A DNA stretch of 64,000 nt from Chryseobacterium sp. E1 (GTDB lineage: Bacteria; Bacteroidota; Bacteroidia; Flavobacteriales; Weeksellaceae). Where the stretch lies: NCBI GenBank assembly GCA_019203745.1, contig CP078104.1, positions 2,206,501-2,270,500 of the forward strand, in the 5' to 3' direction. The notes under the pieces are model-generated. The model saw only the letters and a list, made by a program, of their open reading frames with translations, was not told where the DNA came from and searched no databases. The first letter of the stretch is position 1. Every line of letters starts with the position of its first letter. Shown here one piece after another: positions 20,850 to 30,283 of the stretch. Made by a program: the position numbers and the translations under genes.

Positions 20850-20877
20850 AAGGTTGGGAAAAACTCCCGACCTTTTT
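20850..20877 (+). terminator. Terminator of gdhA
   Basis: AGGTTGGGA / TCCCGACCT arms (one mismatch), A4 loop, T5 tail. Confidence 0.85.
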
Positions 20878-20926
20878 AATATAGCCTGTTCCCGGGGAAA
20901 TGGGAAAAAGTAAAAAGTGAAAGGAG

Positions 20927-20954
20927 AAAGTGCTGCTATATGCAGCACTTTTTT
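20927..20954 (+). terminator. Strong hairpin with T run directly before the DUF1801 start codon
   Basis: Perfect 10-bp arms AAAGTGCTGC / GCAGCACTTT, 5-base loop and T6 tract, ending 12 bases before the ATG at 20967. It may be a second terminator or a 5'-leader attenuator. Confidence 0.7.
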
Positions 20955-20966
20955 ATTTTTATCACT

Positions 20967-21329
20967 ATGGAAAATACCTTTAAAAATATTGATGAGTATA
21001 TTCTTATGTTTCCAATAGAAACTCAGGAAAAGCTGTTTGAACTGAGGCAATGTATTCATACTGTGGCTTCAGGCATTGAAGAATACATCGGATATCAGAT
21101 GCCGGCCTTCAGGTATAAAGGCAAGCCATTGGTTTATTTTGCAGGGTATAAAAAGCACATCGGCTTTTATCCCGGAGCTGAAGGTATCAGTCATTTTGAG
21201 AAAGATTTTAAGGAAAGAAATTACAAGTTTTCAAAAGGAGCAGTTCAGTTTCCTATGAATACATCTCTTCCATTGGAGCTGGTACGAAAGATTGTAAAGT
21301 TCCGTGTAGAAGAAATTGATAATAAGTAA
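20967..21329 (+). CDS. DUF1801 / YdhG-like (iron chaperone family) protein
   Basis: Intact, 120 residues from the ATG at 20967. It has the DUF1801 pattern: ETQEKLFELRQCIHTVASGIEEYIGYQMPAFRYKGKPLVYFAGYKKHIGFYPGA, then FSKGAVQFPMNTSLPLELVRKIVKFRVEE. Members include B. subtilis YdhG/FrataxIn-like Fra, proposed to deliver iron; the activity is not settled for most homologues. A strong hairpin lies immediately upstream. A start at 20940 is possible in frame, but would place coding sequence through the hairpin. Confidence 0.85.
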   Translation: MENTFKNIDEYILMFPIETQEKLFELRQCIHTVASGIEEYIGYQMPAFRYKGKPLVYFAGYKKHIGFYPGAEGISHFEKDFKERNYKFSKGAVQFPMNTSLPLELVRKIVKFRVEEIDNK

Positions 21330-21394
21330 ATTAGATATAGTTTTCATATCCTTTAAACCATTACAATAAAGTTAGTTTTTCGCAAAAAAACAGC

Positions 21395-21425
21395 AAAAAA
21401 TCCTGAAATACAAGATTTCAGGATT
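21395..21425 (-). terminator. Terminator of the Thr/Pro-rich secreted protein gene
   Basis: AATCCTGAAAT / ATTTCAGGATT arms followed on the minus strand by T6. Confidence 0.85.
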
Positions 21426-21455
21426 CCGACTAGTGTTTGCTAAAATGAATTTGTA

Positions 21456-21755
21456 CTACTTTTTCTTCTTCTTATCTTTTTTTTCTTCTTTCGTTGCATC
21501 TGTAGGTTTAGTAGACTCCATGGTTGTTACTTTACTTGTTTCAGTAGCAGGAGTTGTTTCTACAGTAGTTGTGGTGTTCTGTTGTGTGGTACCGGTATCT
21601 GGTGCAGTAGTGTTAGTCTTTGAATCCGGTTGTTGTGTTTGGGTAGTCGATGGGTTTTTGGCAGGGGTTTCAGCAGGCTTATTTTGCTCTGTTTGGGCCG
21701 ACACTGCGATCATACCGGCCAAGGTGAATGCGGCCGTTAAAAATAACTTTTTCAT
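21456..21755 (-). CDS. Secreted Thr/Pro/Gln-rich low-complexity protein with poly-Lys tail
   Basis: Intact, 99 residues. Signal peptide MKKLFLTAAFTLAGMIAVSA followed by QTEQNKPAE. The mature part is low complexity, dominated by Thr, Gln, Pro and Ser (QNTTTTVETTPATETSK), and ends in a run of Lys (KEEKKDKKKKK). No domain, likely disordered and periplasmic or surface exposed. Such small proteins are common next to envelope genes in Chryseobacterium. Function unknown. Confidence 0.8.
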   Translation of the reverse strand: MKKLFLTAAFTLAGMIAVSAQTEQNKPAETPAKNPSTTQTQQPDSKTNTTAPDTGTTQQNTTTTVETTPATETSKVTTMESTKPTDATKEEKKDKKKKK

Positions 21756-21936
21756 AATGTAATATTTTAAATGATTGTTTAACTTAAACGAGACATCATT
21801 TATAAAATTATACGTAACTCATTTATTTAACGTACTTTATAATTATTTAAGAAGAATTTGCAAAAAAATAATCCGGCTGAATTGGGCCGGAAGATTGATT
21901 TTTTAATCGCGGTCAGGTTTAAAGCCTTGACAATAA
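21756..21936. other. Short intergenic region
   Basis: AT-rich; contains the upstream region of the low-complexity protein gene. No recognisable element. Confidence 0.4.
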
Positions 21937-22424
21937 TTACTTCGATATATTCTTCATCATCTTTTCTACGAACTCAAAAGCTGCCGGGCAGATGACTGTA
22001 TTTTTAAGCATCAGGTGATTGATCTGGTAGATCTTTTTACGGTCGGTATGAGGATATTCACGACACGCCTTCGGTCTTACTTCATAGATGGAGCAGGTAT
22101 TATCCCCGTTCAGGAAAAAGCAGGGCAGATTCTGTAGTACTTTGTCATTATCCTCGTCTACTCTTAAGAATTTGGCTTCAAAATCAGCCTGCTTCATACG
22201 CAGATGTTTTGAAATACGTTCAATATCTTTTTCTGTATAGAGAGGACCTGTAGTTTTACAGCAATTGGCACATTGCAGGCAGTCTATTTCTTCAAAGACT
22301 TCATCATGGGTTTCCTGAACGATATAATCAAGGTTTTTGGGCGGTTTCTTTTTCAGCCCGTCCAGGAATTTTTTATGTTCTTTCTGCTTTTGTAAAGCCT
22401 GTTTTTATAAAAATCTAAATTCAT
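21937..22424 (-). CDS. YkgJ-family cysteine cluster protein
   Basis: About 162 residues from the ATG at 22424 (MNLDFYK). A Cys-rich metal-binding cluster is visible: CLQCANCCKTTGPLYT near residue 60, CFFLNGDNTCSIYEVRPKACREYPHT, and a last Cys in NTVICPAA. This is the CxxCxxCC plus CxIYexRPxxCRxfP pattern of the YkgJ/UPF0153 zinc- or iron-binding family, function unknown. One base is missing near 22400 (N-terminal T/A run). Its ATG directly follows the TAA of the KirBac gene, so the two are probably co-transcribed. Confidence 0.9.
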
Positions 22425-23457
22425 TTATTCTTTATTTCTCAGCAATGCCGGAAGTTCTTCCTTTTTATATTCATTGATCTTATCCAGATCCAGCACTGTG
22501 CTCAGGTTTTCTTTACCCGGATAGTACATAGGAACGAATTTCGCTCCGTAAATAATTTCACCCGTTGTATAAGAAGACCTCTGAACTACTGTATTGGAAA
22601 AGACTTCATCAAAAGCCCGAACCTGAACGATAATCTCAATATCCGTATTTTTAAAATCATCCTCAGAGAATCCGAAAAAGGAGAATTTTCATTAATCGGA
22701 TGAACAACAGTCCAGTTCAGGGCCAGGGTATTGATCTTATTCAATTGAGTATCTAACCTGTAAAAATTGCTTTTGGCAGTTCCGTTTTCCATGACTTCAA
22801 TAGCTGCAGAAACAATAACATCAGCATCAGTCAGGGCATTATTTTTATAAGGTGCCAGCCTGAACATTAATGCAGACGATTCCTGGAAAGGTGCAATAAC
22901 TGCTATATCAGAAAATCTCAGGTATGCCCTTGGTCTTGAAAACCGCCCATAAAAAGACCGGTTGCAATGGCAAAGGTAAGCAATCCCAGAAAAGCTTCAA
23001 AAGTAGCCACAAGACTTGCCATAAAGCCCACAGGGGCAATTCTTCCGTAACCTACAGTAGTAAAGGTCTGCGAGCTGAAGAAAAAGACATCAATAAACTC
23101 GTTGAGCGGGTCACTTTTGTCAATCCCGGTCAGATGCTCTACTCAATCAGATAATAGATCAACGCAAAAAGAAGGTTGATGAGCACATAAGCAATCACCA
23201 GATAAGCTATAAACCGGAAAGAAGAAAGGTTCAGCATGGTATGATACCAGCTCAGCCTGTTGAAGACATTTACCCCTCTTCTCTGTACATTCGGGAGGCC
23301 GTCTTTATTGATAAATCTTCCGGATGCATTGTTTCCGAATCCGCTGTTTTCAGCATTCTTCTGCCGGATCTTTTTCTGAATCCTCCTGTCATTTGTAGAT
23401 CATTTATTTTTACGGCTGAAGCAAATCTCCCCGTTCATTTATTTGCTTGTCTGCCAT
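22425..23457 (-). CDS. Inward-rectifier potassium channel (KirBac type)
   Basis: About 344 residues. N-terminal slide helix and TM1 (FRFIAYLVIAYVLINLLFALIYYL), pore helix and selectivity filter SQTFTTVGYGRIAP (bases ~23041-23070), TM2 (ASLVATFEAFLGLLTFAIATGLFMG), then the cytoplasmic beta-sandwich typical of Kir channels (ALMFRLAPYKNNALTDADVIVS; ALNWTVVHPINENSPF). Breaks near 23385, 23145, 22945, 22680 and the N-terminal A run. I take the ATG at 23457 (MADKQIN). Conducts K+ across the inner membrane, gated by lipids or ligands in the family. Confidence 0.93.
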
Positions 23458-23467
23458 TTTCATTAGG

Positions 23468-23475
23468 CAAAGATA
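23468..23475 (-). promoter_or_regulatory. -7 promoter box TATCTTTG for the KirBac-YkgJ operon
   Basis: Minus-strand TAnnTTTG match 10 bases before the ATG at 23457, back to back with the globin promoter. Confidence 0.55.
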
Positions 23476-23510
23476 AAATATTGTTTTCATGAATTTTATC
23501 AATTGAATCA

Positions 23511-23543
23511 TTTGATTTCTCATTCGATTTTGCAGTACATTTG
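23511..23543 (+). promoter_or_regulatory. Promoter of the truncated haemoglobin (-33 TTTG, -7 TACATTTG)
   Basis: TTTG 23511-23514 and TACATTTG 23536-23543 with a 21-base spacer; both elements match the Bacteroidetes consensus. The ATG is only 4 bases after the -7 box, so the transcript is probably leaderless. Confidence 0.75.
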
Positions 23544-23547
23544 AAGT

Positions 23548-23928
23548 ATGAAAAAACTGGAGTCAAGAGAAGACATTGAGCATCTTGTCAATTCATTTTA
23601 TGCCAAGGTGGTAAAGGATGAGACCATTGGATTCTTCTTTAATGATATTGCAAAAGTAGACTGGGATAAACACCTTCCAAAAATGTATTCGTTCTGGGAG
23701 TCTATTCTCTTTGGGCAAATGACCTATAAAGGAAATCCTATGGGTGTGCATTTTCCGATCAATGAAATACAGGCTATGGAACAGAAACATTTCGACAGGT
23801 GGCTTGAGCTATGGCGTACGACGATTGAAGAGAATTTCGTAGGGGAAAATGCCGATATGGCTATCTATAAGTCTGAAAATATTGCCAAACTGATGGCTTT
23901 CAAGATGGAACTGGCCAGAAGGCTTTAG
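23548..23928 (+). CDS. Group III truncated haemoglobin
   Basis: Intact, 126 residues. Heme protein of the 2-on-2 globin family, class III (trHbP/Ctb type). Landmarks: EDIEHLVNSFYAKVVKDETIGFFF, KMYSFWESILFGQMTYKGNPMGVHFPI (distal region and EF part), and QKHFDRWLELWRTTIEENFVG with the proximal His in KHFDRW (near residue 83). Family members bind O2 and NO and have been linked to microaerobic or nitrosative stress. The nearly leaderless promoter is unusual. Confidence 0.95.
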   Translation: MKKLESREDIEHLVNSFYAKVVKDETIGFFFNDIAKVDWDKHLPKMYSFWESILFGQMTYKGNPMGVHFPINEIQAMEQKHFDRWLELWRTTIEENFVGENADMAIYKSENIAKLMAFKMELARRL

Positions 23929-23958
23929 CAGGGTTCGGGATTACGTTTTAGTATCTGT

Positions 23959-25028
23959 TTAAGGAACAATTACCGTAAAGATATAAGCTGCCAGATTCAC
24001 CAGAAGAACAGTCCCGTACAGGATATTTGTTTTTCCACGGCTCAATGAAAGCATTACAATAAATACGGATAAAGAAAGCAGAATAATATCTTTTTGTCTA
24101 ATCCCAGCACAAGCGGAATATCATACAAAATACACACCGTAGATACGGCAGGAATCGTAAGACCAATACTGGCAAGGGCAGAACCTAAGGCAAGGTTTAA
24201 GCTGGACTGGATCTGATTGGATCTTGCCGCCCGTATTGCAGCAACTCCTTCAGGAAGAAGAACCACCGCTGCAATGATCACCCCAACCAAAGATTTGGGC
24301 GCTCCTACGCTCTGTACCATTCCCTCAATAGTATCGGAAAGACCTTTTGCCATTAAAACAACAATCACAAGACAAACTACCAGAAATGCAAAGCTTACCA
24401 TTGTTTTCGTTAACGAAGGAATATAATGTTCTTCAGGATGCTCATCAGGGACAATAAAATAACTTCGGTGACGTACAGTCTGCACCATCAGGAATACCCC
24501 ATAGATCACAAGGCAGGCAATGGATACAAAAACAAGCTGTGCTTCGTTGTAAAAAGGTCCGTTAACGCTTGAAGTAAAATTAGGAAGTACAAGGGTAAGA
24601 ATAAGAATAGAAACAATACTTACGAGGTAAGTAGTAGCAGATGTTCTGGCAAAAAACTGCTCATGATATTTAACGCCGCCTACCAAAATACAGATTCCCA
24701 GAATTCCATTGAGGATCAGCATCACGGCAGCAAAAACGGTATCTCTGGCCAGTGTGATCGCCTGATCGCCACCGGCCACCATCAGTGAGATGATCAGCGC
24801 CACTTCAATAATGGTGATACAAAGAGCCAGGATAATGGTTCCGAAAGGCTCCCCTACTTTATGAGCTACCATTTCGGCATGATGCACTGCAGATAAAACG
24901 CTCCCGATAAGCAGCACACCTGCAATAATATCATAAATAACACCTGTTCCCATCAATCCGGAAAAGTAGTACCCTACCGTAAGGAGAGGAAGAATGTAAG
25001 TATAATGTAAAAATTCTTTAAGCTTCAT
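23959..25028 (-). CDS. Calcium/proton antiporter, ChaA/CaCA family
   Basis: About 356 residues, 11 predicted membrane segments. The two CaCA alpha repeats are visible: HHAEMVAHKVGEPFGTIILALCITIIEVALI in the first half and ... VLLPEGVAAIRAARSNQIQSSLNLALGSALASIGLTIPAV in the second. Each holds the conserved Glu in GEPFGT/LPEGV, the ion-binding site. Lacks the extra acidic loop of eukaryotic NCX. One frame break near 24075-24090 hides the last TM (ILLSLSVFIVMLSLS); the protein ends FTVIVP at 23959. Exports Ca2+ (or Na+/K+) in exchange for protons. Confidence 0.92.
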
Positions 25029-25094
25029 AAAGTGACTACAAAGTACAAAAAAACTATAGAATTTGAAATATTAATGGAAAATATTAATGATATT

Positions 25095-25433
25095 TTAATG
25101 ACTCCATAAGGTAAAGTCCTGAAAATCTGTAAGCATATGAAACAGCAACCCAATGGCTATAATCCTGATATTTCCTTTGAAGAACAGCATCAGAATATAG
25201 ACTGTTATGGCATAATAAGAATGGAGGAAATGAAATCCTATACTGTTTCTTGAAGGATCAAAAATGGGATTGGCAAAAAGATGATCCAGATCTACGAGCA
25301 TTGTTGCCAGTAAGATAAGATATACCTTCTTCCAGTTTTTACGATAAAAGATCAATGCGATAAACACCGGAAAAACCAGATGTAAAAAATAATGCGTAAA
25401 CGTTTTGAGCAACATAACTTCTGACTGGGCCAT
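25095..25433 (-). CDS. DUF6122-type small membrane protein
   Basis: Intact, 112 residues, four hydrophobic segments. TFTHYFLHLVFPVFIALIFYR, LVDLDHLFANPIFDPSRNSIGFHFLHSYYA and FHMLTDFQDFTLW hold several conserved His and Asp residues (HYFLH, DLDHL, FLHS, HMLTDF), suggesting a metal site within the membrane similar to the DUF457/YdjM hydrolase-like fold. The family name is by recall. An internal ATG at 25412 (MLLKTF) is the more usual start. Function unknown. Confidence 0.75.
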   Translation of the reverse strand: MAQSEVMLLKTFTHYFLHLVFPVFIALIFYRKNWKKVYLILLATMLVDLDHLFANPIFDPSRNSIGFHFLHSYYAITVYILMLFFKGNIRIIAIGLLFHMLTDFQDFTLWSH

Positions 25434-25466
25434 TACTACTTATTCATTTTAGGAGTTGCTGATGCT

Positions 25467-26699
25467 TTACCATCTTAAAATTAAAGGCAGTTCACCTTTC
25501 TTTGCTTTCACTGTGATCCGGTAATCCTGAGCTTTATTCACATACAGGATATGATCAATACCGGAAATGATCTTTTTTCTGTTTCACTTAAAGTTTTCAG
25601 GGAAGAAAATAACAGGGGACTGTTCCGGATCAGCATATAGTTTTCTTTTATGCCCGGGGAAAGCGAAACAGGTTTCCGGGTAGATTGTATGATTATCCTA
25701 CTGTTGGTTTTACTGATCGTATTGGGCTGAAAAGGAATTGCTGTGAATTGATTCTGGGTGTTGATCCATTTTTTAGCATGAAAATACTCCCACGTCTTTC
25801 CGGGTATCCGGCTTTGAAATTCTACAATATAATCAGGCTGGGTAATTTTCTGAATTGTCTTTTTTCAGTTTCATTAAAATCATCATCGTACTCATAGCTG
25901 ATGATGGTATCATTTACCTGCACTAGATCAGCAGAGGCTCTGAGATAACTGATATCTGATGAATCAGCAAAGCTTTTATTGAAAAAGCGGGCATAATTTT
26001 TACATTCTCTGCATCCAGTTCCATTTCCAGAAAGTGGTTTTTCTTCTGTAATCTGGAAGCAATGGAATTGAATATCTCCGTTTCCGGATTGTTTCTGATC
26101 TCAACTTCATCATCTTTCACTTCAATAGAGAAATTCCGGATTTTTGTCCTGAAATGAAGGAAATACTTGCTGCCGTATTGTAAATCAACTGATCTGCATT
26201 CCATTTACTTTTTTGCGGCGTGTGGAGAAGCTGTTTTTATCGATTCAAAAGCCTGGTCAGAAGTTCCTGCAATGCAATATTCTTTTTCGATTACAATAAA
26301 AATCTGATCCTTTTGAAAGTTTCCGTTTCCTTTATCAGTAAATTGATGTGATTTCAGGAATTTTATGAAATTTTGAGGGTCTTTAAGTTCCAGAATACTA
26401 TACCATTCGGAAAATCTCGAATCTCTGACATGAAAGATCTGGAAGAAATCCGGAACTCTGATTCCTGAATTTTTAAATGAAACCGAACTTTTATCTTTTG
26501 TTGGGCTTCCGGACCATTCTGAAGGATACGTGATTAAACTGAAGAGGTATTGCCCCGTTAATTTTTTAACATCGATTATAACTACTGCATCTGCATTTTC
26601 AGGAATAAGCTTCAGGGTTTTATCCTTGTGGAAAAATACCCAATATACTGCTGCAGCAAGGATGAGAATTAACGGGACAATAATCTTCTTTTTGTTCAT
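25467..26699 (-). CDS. Membrane-anchored envelope protein of unknown function, frameshifted
   Basis: About 410 residues. One N-terminal membrane anchor (MNKKKIIVPLILILAAAVYWVFF) precedes a periplasmic region. LIPENADAVVIIDVKKLTGQ and FRHSRFSEWYSIL-like text resembles the start of the upstream protein (PNDAVFYMEVNGKQL), so the two are probably distant relatives. Breaks: two bases appear missing in the A6 run at 26210-26215 (leading into KWNADQLIYNTAASISFI), one at ~26150, others near 25980, 25865 and 25580. The ATG directly abuts the stop of the upstream gene, so they are coupled. Function unknown. Confidence 0.7.
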
Positions 26700-28712
26700 T
26701 TATAGTATCTGCGATTTCTTTTCTTCCTTGGTTTTAAAAATCTGGTCAAACAGATCAAAGAAATACATCAGACTGTTTTCTGAAGAATCTTTGATGATAT
26801 AATTCATTTCAGTCTGGATACTTTCTCCTTTTGCCTCTGTTTTATAATACAGCTCGCCTACATTTTTTCTGATTGCATCCAGCGTTCTTCTTTCTTTAGG
26901 GCTTTTGAATTCTTTATCCAGACCTGTCAAAAGCTTCTGGATATCCAATCTTCCGGATAACGGATATTTAGCAGAGTCTTTCGCCCATTTTCTGGAAACG
27001 TCAGTCTGGCTGGTAGGAAGAATATTTTCTGCAGAACTCATCAGATAAACAACTCCGTTTTTTACAGTAAAGAACAGCTGATCGACATATCCTCCGTTTT
27101 TCTCATCTTTAAACGTGTAGAAATCACCTTTTTTAGAGAACCTTTTAGACAGTTTTTTATTAGTAGCCAACAGATTAAAGATACGGTTCCAGTACCCTTC
27201 ATTCTCTGTTGCAAAGGCGAAAGTGAAGTTTGGCACTGCTATTTCTTTGGTTTTCTTTACTTCTTTTTCATTGAAATCTGCATCGTATTCATAGTCGGTG
27301 TATTCTACTTTTTCGTTTTCAGTTCATTGAGAACAAAAATCCCGTTTCCTGGTGCTATTTTGGCAATGGCTTCTTCATCCAGAATAATTTTCATGGTTTC
27401 CATCACCAGCTCCATTTCTTTCTTATATTCACCTACTCCCGAGTTCTGAAGAAGGCTGTACATCACATCAAAACATTTGGCGCCATTTACGTTCATTGCA
27501 TAGTAACCAACGCTTTTTTCACTGATCAGTTCCAGCAGTTTTTTATTTTTCTTCCCTTTATAAACAGATGAAATATTCTTCTGGATCTCAGTGTCTTTGT
27601 GCTGATAATTATTCACCAATCTTACTTTATCTTTATCAAAATACAGATTGTAAGAGTAATTGGAATTGTACATATTTTTGAACATCTGTCCGTAAGTATA
27701 GTACTTGGTCATTTTACCATAGATACCTTCATTAACGATTCTTCCGTAGTCTGTATACACAAAAACATCAGAATTGGCATCTCTGAAAGTCAACATTTCT
27801 TTAGGAGCTTCTATTTCAAGGTTGGAACTGAAATACCTGTCAAAATGATCCTCAGCATGCTTTTTAACGATTTTGAAATTTTCTTTGCGGATAGAATCCT
27901 GTTCTTTCTGATAAGCCTTATTCGCTTCTGAATCTTCATATTCTGTAGCCTCTCCCGGATAATCTTCCTGTTCCGGAGTTTGGTTATTTTCTTTTTCCTT
28001 CGGATACTTATGATGTTTCTGAAGATATTTGATATCCTTTTGAATTCTTGCTATTTCAAGATTATTTTCCTTAATATTTTCTTTCAGGTATTTAATATCA
28101 TCCTTCAGATTTTTGATTTCTTCATTATAATCAAATGGTTTTACTTCCTCTTCAATATAGGCACTGTCTGCTGCAACCGCTACAGCACTGTCAGTAACAG
28201 CTTCAATGCTCTCTTCAGCCTCTGTTTTCCATAGATCTTTATAAGGTTTTGTATAGCTTACCATGCTTAGAACTGCACGGGTTCCGTTCCAGGCCACAAA
28301 AATATCATCATCCATATCAACATATGAATAATTGTTTTTCCTGGATACCCAGTCCTTTCTTCTTTACAGAATTCACGAATTCCTGGAACTTTTCCTTATT
28401 ATCGATAATAAAATGCGTGTTGTATGTTTTGATGGAATCATTAAAGCTTGCATAATGATACTGCACGGCATCATATTTAATTCCTGTTTTGGAATAATCT
28501 GTCCATGAAGGTTTTTCCTTACTTTTCTTGCTTAATTCGTGCAGTAAGGGGTTAAGTTTATTCCAGTTGATTTTATTATTCAGCTGCTTTCCGTTGACTT
28601 CCATATAAAATACGGCATCATTCGGAACCTTCATGCTATTTTGGGCAAAGGCAATGGTAAAACCAAAGACTAAGAAAATAATTTTATGTGTTTTTAATAA
28701 GATAGATTTCAT
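26700..28712 (-). CDS. Large secreted DUF4836-like protein with coiled coil, frameshifted
   Basis: About 671 residues. Signal peptide IIFLVFGFTIAFA, then a domain beginning MKVPNDAVFYMEVNGKQLNNKINWNKL, the pattern I associate with DUF4836 of Bacteroidota (name by recall, moderate trust). A Glu/Lys-rich coiled coil follows (NLKDDIKYLKENIKENNLEIARIQKDIKYL, in part) with an acidic Pro/Glu stretch, then LEIEAPKEMLTFRDANSDVFVYTDYG and a C-terminal alpha/beta repeat. Breaks at ~28330 (A run) and ~27318. Precedes the anchored protein with TAA directly followed by ATG. Probably periplasmic. Function unknown. Confidence 0.72.
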
Positions 28713-28729
28713 GACTATAGTTTAGAAAT

Positions 28730-29398
28730 TTATTGAAAAAGGATGGTGTTTTGTATTTGTTTTTTCTGCAGGATGAGATCCAGAATATCAGCTTCAAGCT
28801 TAAGCGCCTTTTTATTCGGGGAAAGCAGGTAGGTATTATTCGTCTGTGATTTTACCGCATTTTCAAATTGCATGATTGAAGTATATTTAGCATCGTTAAA
28901 GACTTCTTTATCTGCCTTACTCATTTTATCATAATTCGTTTTGAATGTGTTGACTTTATTCCTCGTCAAAGTCTTTTTTTCAATATTTTGGCTGTAGATT
29001 TGGGTCGGAACCATTTTTCCCAGGATATTCTGGGATTTGAGCTTTTCAAGTCCGGCATTAATGTTTTCAATTTTTTTGAAATTACAGCTCAGTCTGACAA
29101 TGTAGTTGTCAAAATCCATGGATGTTTTCACGTTGCTGATCCCCGGAGTTCCTTTGAAGATCTTGGCAGCTTCATTGATTTTATTTTCAATTTCAGACTT
29201 TTTGGGAACTTTTTTTCCGTTAATGGTTTCCATTTTAGAAATTGAAGCCAGCCTTGTTTTGCTTTTACTGGCATTGAGAATAATCGTGTATTCCCCTGTT
29301 CCGTCCGCTTTCAGGTTAACCTTGTCCAGAATATCAAAGCAACTTGTAAGGATGGATAAAGGAAGAAAAAGAATAAATAATCTCAGAATTTTTTTCAT
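28730..29398 (-). CDS. Lipoprotein of unknown function in the envelope block
   Basis: I start at the ATG at 29398: MKKILRLFILFLPLSILTSC is a lipoprotein signal with Cys at residue 20. About 222 residues. The mature part opens DILDKVNLKADGTGEYTIILN, a beta-rich pattern with a GTGEYT signature seen in several Bacteroidota lipoproteins, and is Lys/Asn-rich afterwards. The raw frame ends 17 bases before the DUF4836-like ATG, suggesting one operon of three envelope proteins. The extreme C terminus may be altered by an indel. Function unknown. Confidence 0.75.
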   Translation of the reverse strand: MKKILRLFILFLPLSILTSCFDILDKVNLKADGTGEYTIILNASKSKTRLASISKMETINGKKVPKKSEIENKINEAAKIFKGTPGISNVKTSMDFDNYIVRLSCNFKKIENINAGLEKLKSQNILGKMVPTQIYSQNIEKKTLTRNKVNTFKTNYDKMSKADKEVFNDAKYTSIMQFENAVKSQTNNTYLLSPNKKALKLEADILDLILQKKQIQNTILFQ

Positions 29399-29415
29399 GA
29401 TTGGGCTTAAAACCA

Positions 29416-29423
29416 CAAAATTA
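29416..29423 (-). promoter_or_regulatory. -7 promoter box TAATTTTG for the envelope block
   Basis: Minus-strand TAnnTTTG match 17 bases before the ATG at 29398; a TTG about 24 bases further upstream may be the -33 element. Confidence 0.55.
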
Positions 29424-29524
29424 CTCAATTCCGGCCTTATATTCTTACAATCTTTGATTTTTAAGTATAAATAGCTGTTTTCCGGTACTTTTTCAAGACA
29501 GAGAACTTGTGTTTTTAATTCTTT

Positions 29525-30243
29525 TTAAACCCTTCCTTTCAGATAATCCTGACGGAGATCCTCATCCAGTTTTTCGATGGAATACCGTAAGCAGGTTCTT
29601 GGCATTTCTTTGTAATACTGTTTCAGATAGCTGATCAGCTCGGCTTCATTTTTCTGTCCCATTTCCCTCAACAGCCATCCGTTTGCTTTATGCATCAGAT
29701 CATGTGGGTGCTTCAGATTTCTGGTTACAAATTCTTTGGTAAGGTCAAACGAACCTTTTTTCACATAATGCATTGTTCCCACCACAGCAATTCTCTTATG
29801 CCACATTTCTTCAGATTCCGAAAGCTTTCTCAGAAGGTTTTCTTTCTGGTTTTCAAATGCATATCTGCCCAGAATTTTATAGCAGCTTGAGTCTACAATA
29901 TCCCAATTGTTGACATACGGAAGATGCTCAAGATAAAACTTCACGGCTTCATCTTTTACAGCTTTGTCTTTCGTTTTTTCAAATTTTAAGACCAGCATAA
30001 AGATCGCTGTCAGCCTGTATTCATGATATTGGGAAGAGAGCAGTATACTTAATTCCTCCCAGCTTATTTTCGGATAATATTCTTTGGCAACAGATCTCTG
30101 ATCCGGAACTTTTACCCCAGAAACAAGTCTCCTTCCCCATATTCACCTTTTCCCGTTTTAAAAAATCTGGGGAAAAATTCTGCTTTTTCGGGGATGGATA
30201 AAACTGCTAGTGCCTCCTGTATTTCTTTGATAAGACTAGTCAT
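29525..30243 (-). CDS. DNA alkylation repair protein (AlkD-like HEAT-repeat)
   Basis: About 239 residues. All-helical HEAT-like repeats: EIQEALAVLSIPEKAEFFPRFF, KFYLEHLPYVNNWDIVDSSCYKILGRYAF, MWHKRIAVVGTMHYVKKGSFDLT and DLMHKANGWLLREMGQKNEAELISYL. The segment VNNWDIVDSS carries the Trp-Asp of the AlkD active site, and HKANGWLLRE is family-typical. Removes N3- or N7-alkylated purines in the family. Breaks near 30125-30200 in the N-terminal part. Starts at the ATG at 30243. Confidence 0.88.
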
Positions 30244-30283
30244 GTTATTGGCTGTCGGCTGTATTTATATTTTTAGACAATCA

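Noticed and set aside
21433-21762. Hydrophobic plus-strand frame of 109 residues
   Set aside because: It is the complement of the Thr/Pro-rich secreted protein, which has a signal peptide and a terminator in the correct direction.
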